A stretch of 38,060 nt of DNA, taken from positions 1-38,060 of the forward strand of contig NZ_NRHC01000022.1 in assembly GCF_003585885.1 (NCBI RefSeq), in the 5' to 3' direction. A program made the position numbers and the translations under genes. Of the stretch, positions 25,562-34,900 are shown one piece after another (positions within the stretch are counted from its first letter, which is position 1; every line of letters starts with the position of its first letter). The notes beneath the pieces are model-generated. The model did not search any database. It was not told the DNA's origin and saw nothing but the letters and a program-made list of their open reading frames with translations. Origin of the DNA: Psittacicella hinzii (GTDB lineage: Bacteria; Pseudomonadota; Gammaproteobacteria; Enterobacterales; Psittacicellaceae).

Positions 25562-25690
25562 AAAGATAAAGTAACGCTTAGTTAGTTTTTTCTAGATAGC
25601 TTCACTATCTTGCATAAACTAACTTGAACTATAAGGCTACAGTTCGCGTTACCAAGTGAGTACACGGTGCTCTCTTGTAAGATTATCTTT
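25562..25690. ncRNA. Candidate structured RNA with a three-way junction
   Basis: All helices are nested and perfect unless noted. P0: AAAGATAA (25562-25569) with TTATCTTT (25683-25690). P1: GTAACGC (25571-25577) with GCGTTAC (25646-25652). P2: AGTTAGTTT (25580-25588) with AAACTAACT (25616-25624), capped by AGATAG/CTATCT (25594-25599, 25605-25610). P3: GAACT (25626-25630) with AGTTC (25641-25645). P4: CAAGTGAG (25653-25660) with CTCTCTTG (25670-25677), one mismatch. P1, P2 and P3 meet with linkers of two, one and zero bases. An A.C mismatch in P3 becomes G.U on the minus strand, which slightly favours minus-strand transcription. I recognise no known family. Confidence 0.5.
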
Positions 25691-25981
25691 ATCATCTGCT
25701 TTTAATTAGCTTTAAATTAGCTTTCAGATTTTAATTTTTAAATATCTTTTAGCTTCTAATTTTTAAACTGCTACTTCTTGCTTTAGTAATAAATTACTTT
25801 GCTATCCTCTTGAGTTGGTTGTCAGCTTGTAGCGAGAACTTCTCCTTACAAAGCTAAGCTTTAGTTACAAATGTCTAAAGTTTTTGCAACATAAACTTAG
25901 TTTAGCAAAGCTATGTATTTAGCTATTAGCGTTTTATTTAATTGTAAATAAAGTCAACTTTACCAAAATTTATTACTACCC

Positions 25982-28900
25982 ATGAATAGAATATTTCGTC
26001 TTAAACTTAATGATCAAAACCGCCTAGTGGTGGTTTCTGAACTTTGTAACAATGCTGGTAAAACCAGAGGTACAAAGCAAACTGCAACGACAAGTAAAAC
26101 AAAATCAAGTAAATTTAGCCGCCTGCTATCAGCAGTGGGGCGCACTTTAGGTGCAACTACAAGTCTAACTTTAGCTCTAATGGGTAGTATGAGCTTTAGT
26201 TCTGTAGCGCAAGCGAACAACCCTACAGTAGTTGTTGGTAAAGCACAAATTCAAATCCAAGACTTAGTTACAACTATTACCACTAGCACGGATAAAACCA
26301 TCATCAACTGGGATAAATTCAACATCGGCGTTGATGAAATCTATAAGTTTATCCAAAACTCTGCTAACTCTGCAGTGTTAAACCGTGTAATCGGTGGTGA
26401 AGTTTCACAAATCCTGGGGAAATTACAATCAAACGGTCAAGTGTTTATTGTGAACCCAGCTGGTATTGTTTTTGGGCAAAATGCAACTGTAGACGTAAGC
26501 TCATTAGTAGCGTCAACACTTGACATCTCTAACCAAGACTTCCTTGATGGCAAATTAAACTTCAAAGGTGAGGATGCACAAATTGCTTCAATCCTTAACC
26601 AAGGTTTAATCTCGGTTGACAAGAACGGTTCTTTAGCTCTAATCGGTGGTAAAGTTACTAACAATGGTGTGTTAAAAGCAGTTGATGGACAGATTCTGTT
26701 ATTAGCTGGTCAAAGCATTACTATTAGTGACTTAAGCAATCCGCAAATTGTTTACACAATTAAAGCAGGTAACGAAGTAGTTAACTTAGGTGACGTATTT
26801 AGTGGCAAAAACAGCCTACTAATGGCGAACAAAGTAGTTAACCAAGGTACAATTACTGCAAATGTAAATAAAGATGGTACAGTTGATTTAGTAGCAGTAA
26901 GCACTGGTACAGGTACTTACACACCATCAACTAATGCACATACTTTTACTGTTGATAGCACAGCTCAAGCTGGTCTAGTTGTAAACGACGGTAAAGTTGC
27001 AGCAAATAAAGTAAAAGTTAATGGTGACCACATCCAATTACTCGACAACTCAACAATTGTTGCAAATGCAAGCAGCAACCAAGCAGGTCGTGTAGAAATC
27101 GGTGGTTTAAACCAATCAGGTGCTACTTCACAACTAGCTAATGATACTTCGAGTTTAAAAGCTCAGTCTTTAGTAGTATCAAAAGGTTCATCAGTTACAG
27201 CTGAAGGTAACGGTTCACAAGTCCTTGCTTATGCAAATGTATCTTACTTTGCAGGTAACTGGGAAACTACAGGTAGCAATGGGTTAATTGAAACTTCAGG
27301 ACATACTGCATACTTCAGTGAAGATCTTGCAGTAAATTCTAATGGTGGTACTTGGTTACTTGACCCATTAGATATTAATGTTGTTAACTCTACTACAGCA
27401 ACTTATACCTACGAAGATAACGATGTTTCAAGTAACAATAGCCCATTCTTCTTTATTGCTATCCAACAAGATAATAAGTATAGCTATGCTTACTATCCAA
27501 CTCGTTACGATACATTTAAAAACGATTATCTAAATTCAAGTTATTCAGCAACTAACTATACTTTAAGCGTTACTGATAGTTACTTATCTTATGCGTTAAA
27601 AACTAACAACATCATCCTTTATACTCCAGACGGTAACATTACGTTCACTAATGCACGTATCGTTGCTAATGAAGGTCACAAACTTGCAGTTTTAGCGCAA
27701 ACAGGTAATGTTACGGTTACTAACTCTATCATTAACTTTAGTAATTCATCAGCGTATGGTGAGTTAGACTTTGTTGCTGGAAAAAACTTAACAGTTACTA
27801 ACTCTACGATTATTGCCAACCAATCGTACCAGGCTTTAAAATCTATCGCAATTAGCGATAGTAACCTAACAGGTAACTTTACAGCAATCGTTGATAGCAC
27901 AGTAATTTCTAACTGGACTGAAACTATCAACCAACACTCTCCAGGTGGCTCTTTAAGTATTACCGCTTCTTGCGTTACTTTTGACGCTAAATCTCTTGAA
28001 GAAGAGGGTGCGACTGTAACTAACTTAGAAGATGTAACTAGCTCATCTGAGACTGATAAAGATTCAACTGCTTACCGTATTACAAATAATAGTAAAACTA
28101 TTCAGTTAGAAAACACGACTTTAAATGTTTCTAACCAAAATGCTTCTATTAAAACTAACGGTACAGTTGGTTTAACAAACGTTAAAGTAGTTGGTCAAGC
28201 TAGCTTAACCTCTTCTGAGACAACGATTGGTCAAGCACAAAACCTGAACACTAGCAAAGGTTCATTAAATGTAACTGCTAATTCAGGTGTACAAATTACT
28301 GGTAACTTAACTGCTGAAAAATCTTTATTAAAGATCAACGCATCTTCAAGCAATGAATCAATTGCTGCCTTAACTTTCACAGCTGGGGCAAATGTTACCG
28401 CAACAACAGGTGGAGCAATTAACCTTTTTGCTAATGGCTCAAATGGTGCTACTGCAGTATCTTTTGTAAATAAAGGTGTTTACACTCCACAATACAGCAA
28501 TGGTACAAAACTATTTGCTGATGAAAACCTAACAAATACAGTTACGTTTAAAGGTAATAACCTCTTAACTGCTTATGTAAACAATAACGATGATACTGTA
28601 TCAGGCATTATTGACTTTACTGATGCTGACTTAGTGTTAGATAACGCTAACTTATCAGTGATGTACTACAACACTGACACAAACAGCAGTTTAAGTGGCA
28701 TTTACTTCAAAAACTTATCTGTAGCTAATAACTCAAACTTTGTTACTTACAACCTTTACCAAAACGGTCAAGCTTCTACTTTACTAGACAATGGTAACGT
28801 AATTACTTTCTATGGTAATGTAAGCGTAACAAATAGTTCATCAGTTGTTCTTAACTCACGTAAAGGCATTGCTTTCTCTGGTGGTGTTTACGGTGATGAT

Positions 28901-31900
28901 GACAACTTGAAGTTCACTAACTTTATCGTTGACTCTACTTCAACTTTAAATGTACACGCTCCAAACGTGTCGTTAGAGTACTACAATCTTGATTTAGATG
29001 GTGTTTCTTACATTGGTAGCTACAACTACGAATCAAGTTACAATCTGAGCTTAACGGCAACACGTGGTGACTTACAGTTCTTAATGTTTGATAACGCGAC
29101 AGATCTAAATGTTACTCTGTACGCTTCAAACTTAACTAATTTAAGTTTAAACTCTTACTACTCAGGTAATCTAAATTTAGATTTACAAGAGACTGTTCTT
29201 TCTAATAGTACAATCAACTTAACAGCTAAAGCTTCAAGTACAGCTACACAAGCAAACATTGAACTTTACAACTTAACTTTAAACTCATCAAACTTTGCAG
29301 TAACTGGTGAGACAATTAATGTAAGTTCTCCAAACCAACTTAAAGCTGTAACTACAACTAGCGATGCTACAGTTAATTTACTATCTTCAACTACAACTCT
29401 AGCAGCAGTTGAAGGTGTTACTCGTAACGAGGAAACTGACACAGTATACGCTAACGTAACTTTAGCAAATACTTCAAACTTCAAACTGACTACAGGCAAT
29501 GCCTTAGCTGGTGGTTTTAGAAGTAACGGTACTATTAATGTTAACAATCTTGTAGTATTAAGTGACAGTAGTGACAACAAACTAGAATTAGCAACCAAAG
29601 ATTTAAACTTTGATGAGAAAGCTCTAGTTTCTGTAAATGTTGCGCTACAAAACTATACCGCAAATAACATTGCTCTTAACGCAGCTACAACATTTATTGC
29701 AAAAAGTGATTCAAGTACTTATGTAACAGCAGCTGCTGGTACTGACAGCAATGAACAAAAATCTAGTGGCGTTTACTTCACAGCTTACAACCTAAGCGTT
29801 GATGGTAAATTAAACGCTGACGCTGATGTGCTAGATTTCCACGCAAGTGAAAATCTAACTTTCAACGCAGCTGTTGTAGCTTCTGGTGATGTTTACCTTG
29901 GTGACGCACGTGCAAAAAATGGAGCTACTTCAACTGACACAGGTTCAGGTAAATATAGTAGCTACGATGTAACCGTAAATGGTAACTTTAGCATTGCGGG
30001 TAACTTAACTATCCGTAATAATGCTTCAATTAGCTCTGACGTAACAGTTGCCGCTAAAGATATTAACTCAAGCAGCAATATCTTTAATAACGGGACAATT
30101 AACACTAACAACCTAAGCGCTAACTTCTATCGCCAAAGCGGTGGTACTTTAGTAGCAAAAGGTGATGTTAATGTTAGCCGTAACTTCTCGGCAAATGCGG
30201 GTTACGTAAATGTGCAAAACCTAACGGCGAACAACGTAATCTTAGATAATGGTACTTACAGCGCGTCTAGTTTAAACGCAACTAGCAACTTAACTACCAC
30301 TAAGACTGCAACAGTAACGGCTAATCAAATTAACACCGTTAATGCAACAATTCGCGGTAACTTAACTACAGATACGTTAAATACAACTAATTTAACTATT
30401 GCTGGCGGTAACTTCACTGCCAAAGGTGATGTTAACGTTGCGCAAAACTTAACAATCACAAATCAAGCGCAAGCAAACTTTGCCGGTGCTGTAGCTGCTA
30501 ACTATGCAACTGTTGATAACTCTAACTTAAGTCTAACTTTTAGTAGTGAAAGACGTAACAAGATCAGCACATTAGTAGCAACTAACAAGGCAAACATTTT
30601 ATTAACGAGTACACAAGTTAATAAGTTAAACGCAACTAACTCAAGCATTGAAGCAAATAACTTATCTGCTAATGATGTTTGGTTAAATGACGCTAAGTTT
30701 ACAGCTACAGAAGGTAGCCAAACTACAGTAACTGGTGACTTTACAAGTGTTAACTCTGCAGTTATCTTAGATAACGCAAGCATTAACCACTTTAACGTTA
30801 CTCAAGGTTCTTTAGTAGCTGCACGTCTACTCGGTGGTAATGTTACTCTAACTAACGCTAGCGTAACTATTACTAAGGCACAAACTTCTGACGTTACATT
30901 AAAAGATGTTAAAGATGCCAACATCACTGAATTAGATGCTGCTAACAGCGCTACTCTTGACAACTCAAGCGCGAACATTACTAACTTTACCGCAAATGAA
31001 GCAACTATCGCCAACGGTTCTTCATTAAACTCAACTGGTACAGTTAAAGCTAATACTAGCCTAAACGTTGATCAAGCAACTGTAAACGCTAACCAAGTAG
31101 ACGCGGTTGACTTAAACGTAGCAAACGGTAGTGCAATTACTGCAACTACAGTTAACACAACTAACTTTAGTTTAACTAATGGTTCAACTAGCTCGTTAAT
31201 CAATGTTACAACCGACAATTTAACGTTAAATAATGCAAGCTTTACAGCGCAACAGTTAGATCTTACTGGTGATTTTGATAGCGAAGGCACTTCAGCATTT
31301 AATGCAACTACGGTTAACGCTAACAACATTACGTTTGATAACAAAGATTTAACTACTAACGTAGGTGCGTTAAACGCTAACAACGTAAGCGTTAAAGACG
31401 GCGCAAGCTTAAATCTAACAACTGCAAACGTAGCTAACGGTTTAACTCTTGCAAATAATGCAGAAGTAAAAACTAACAAAGATTTAACTGTTACTAATCT
31501 AACTGTTAAAGACGCAAGCTTAAGCGCGAATAACGTAACCGTAAACAATACTGCGCAATTAGATCAAGCACAAGTAACAGCTAAATCTAACTTTACTGCG
31601 CAAACAGTTAACGCAAGTAACTCTTCACAAGTTACAGCAAACAATTACTTAGCAGCAGAGACTAATTTAGATAACGCTAGCCTAAGCGTAACTACAAATC
31701 TAGCTTCTCTACAGCTAAATGCAACTAATGCTAATATCAGCGCTGGTTCTGTAATGTCTCTTGACGCTACAGCTTCAAATACTACAGTAACCGCTACTAA
31801 CTTAGTTGCAAGAAACGTAAATGCAAGCAACAACGCTAACATCGATGTTGCTAACGCTACAGTAAGTGAAAATGTGTCATTAAGCAGTGGTTCATCATTA

Positions 31901-34900
31901 GCTTCATTAAATATGATGGCTTCTAATGTCCAAGCTGATAACGCAAGTTTAGCTATTACTAACAACTTAACTGTAACGAACTTAACAGAAGCTAATGGCG
32001 CAAGCGTTAAAGCATCTAAAGCTAACGTTGCAAACTTAGAGCTAACTGACAAAGCAAGCTTAAATGCAACTACCCTAACTAGTATCAACACTAGCTTAGC
32101 ATCAGGTAGTAGCGTAAACGCAACTACCCTAGTTGCTCAAAACCTAAGCTTAACTTCACAAGCTCAAGTAACTGCGGTTGATGTTACAACTACTACCCTA
32201 ACTGCTGACAATGCAACTCTAGGGGCAACTAACATCCAAGCAGCAGATGCAAGCTTAAGCAACCAAGCTGAGCTTAAAGCAACTAATGCAACTGTAAGCA
32301 ACAAACTAGCTTTAACTAACGCAAACGCAACTGTTAGCAAAAACTTAACTGCGGCTACAGTCGAAGCAAACGACGCTAAACTATCAGCGAAAAACTTAAA
32401 CGCAACAACTTTAACTGTTGCAAATGATAGTAACGTAAGTGTAGCTACGGCAAACGTTGACACTTTAAACGTAGAGAACTCTACTGTAAGTGCAACTAAA
32501 GCTTTAACAAGCAAAGAAGCTACATTAACTAACTCTAGCGTAAGTGCTAAACAGTTAACAGCTGATAACTTAACCGCAACTGATAATACAAACGTAAACG
32601 CAACTGACTTAACTGTTGCTCACGACGTAACGTTAAACAATACTTCGTTAAATGTTACGGCAACAGCAACTGCAGAGAATTTTGTTGCAACTAACTCAAG
32701 TCTGGTAGTTAAAGACTTAACTACTACCAACTTAAGCGTAAATGAGTCTAGCTTCAAATCAGCAGGCGAAGTTAAAGCGCAAAACTTTAACTCTGACTAC
32801 GCTACAGTTAACGCAAACAACTTAACTGTTACCAACTTAACCGTTACTAACAGCGCTTTAGATGTTGCTAATGTAGACGTAGCGCAACAAGCTACCGTTG
32901 ACAACTCAAGCTTAAATGCAACTAATACTTTAAGTGCAAATGGCTTAACAGCAACTAATGCTAAACTTGACGTTAACAACTTAAGCGTAACTACAGATGC
33001 AACTGTAACAGATAGTACAGTTAAAGCTGACACAGCAACAGTTGGTAACAACTTAACGCTAGCTAACGCTGAGTTAAATGCAAGCACGAGTGCGCAAGCA
33101 ACTAACCTAGTTGCAACTAACGCTACTCTAGCAACAAAAGAGTTAACTGCTACTAACTTAACGGCAACTGACTCTACGCTAGTAGCTAAAGAGTTAACAT
33201 CAACTGATTTAACTGCATCTAATGCTACTTTACTAGCTACAGAGTTAAGTGCAACTAACTTAACGGCAACTAAAGCAAGTCAAGTTAGCGCAACTAATGT
33301 AAGCGCAACAACTTTAGCTGTTACTGACTCTAAACTAGCTGCAAGCCAAAACGTTAAAGCGCAAACAGCAAACGTAAACAACGCAAGCTTAAGCGCAACT
33401 AACGTAAACGCAGAGCAACTAGTTGTAGCTAACAATAGTAAGCTAGAGACAACTAACGCTACTGTTGGTCAAGCAAGCATTACTAACTCACAGTTAAATG
33501 CAACTGGTACAGTAAACGCAGAAAGCTTAACAGCTGACAACGCTAGCCTAGAAACTGCGAACTTAAACGTTAGCCAAGATCTAACTCTAGCTAACCAAAG
33601 TAAGCTAAATGCAACTACCGTAACTGTTGCTCAAAGCTTAAATGCTGACAACTCTACAGTTAGCGTAGCAAATGTAAACGCAAATGACTTTACAGCTAGC
33701 AACGCAAGCGTAAAAGTTAACAACTTAGCAGTTGACAAGGACTTAACAGTAACTAATAGTGAAGTTCAAGCGCAAGATATTACTGCAAAAGGACAAACTA
33801 CAGTTACTAACGCTGACGTAAATGCTACAGGCACAGTTAGCCTTGCAAGCTTAACTGCAAGCAACGCAACTCTTGCAGCTGGCACATTAACTGCTAGTCA
33901 AGATGTGTCTTTAGATAACGGCACTAACTTAACTGCGACAAATGTTGATGTTGAAGGTAACTTAAACGTTACAAATTCAACCGTAGTAGCAAGCGAGCAA
34001 CTACAAGCTGGTGCTTTAACTGCTAGTAGCTCAAGTATCGTAGCGACATCAGTAGATAGTGCTACTTTTGTGAAACTAGAAAAAGCACGCTTAAATGCAA
34101 CTAGCGTTAACGCTGGTACTTCTATGGAAGTGAGCAATTCAAGCGTAGCTGCTACTACCGTAAGCGTAACTGACAAGTTAAGCTTAACTAACGCTGACGT
34201 AAATGCAACGCAAGCATTAGAAGCAGGTAGCCTAAGCGCGAGCAACTCTACTTTAGCAACTGAAAGCCTAGCAGTAGAGCAAGATCTTGAAGTTAACGAC
34301 GGTACTAAGATCAGTACTTCAGAAGTTACAGTAAAAGGCAACTTAACCGTAACTAACTCTGCTTTAACTTCAATTCGTACAATTAACGCAGGTAACTTAG
34401 AAGCAACTAATGCAACAGTAGTTACTGAAACTGTTACTACGGATAAAGAGATCAACTTAGATCAGTCTAACTTAACAGCAACTACAGTTGACGCAACTAG
34501 CCTAACCGCTAACGAGGCAACTGTTAAAGTTGATAAGTTAACAGTAGACGGCGACGCAACTTTAAGTCAATCAGAAGTTAACGCACAAGAGTTCAGTGCA
34601 ACTAATGTAGTAGCAACTAACTCAAGCTTAACAACTAAGACTTTAAGCGTAGCGCAAGATCTAACAGCAAGCCAAGGCTCTAAAGTTAACGCTGAAACTG
34701 CAACTGTAGATGGTACGCTAGACTTAGATGAAACTGCACTAGTGGCAAGCTCAAGCTTAACTGCTGGTACAGTAAAAGCGCAAGACTCTAGCTTACAAGC
34801 AAGCGAGTTAACTGTAACTAATGACTTAGAAGCAACAGGTTCAACTGTTACTACTGACAAAGCAAGTGTTGCAGGTAACTTAAACTTAGCTAACGCTACA

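Larger units (their letters stand above)
22830..25981. other. Long gene-poor region between the SAM/ECF operon and the right adhesin
   Basis: About 3.15 kb in which I see no credible gene; the only frame over 75 codons (24690-24923, minus) is low-complexity Lys/Phe/Ser and unconvincing. It contains a possible branched fold (23347-23462), a 12-bp array (24326-24416), a ~26-bp array (24510-24627), a hairpin at 24730-24749, an 11-bp hairpin (25078-25113), paired hairpins (25315-25438) and the three-way-junction element (25562-25690). I found no tRNA, CRISPR or relic of tpsB. Confidence 0.6.
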
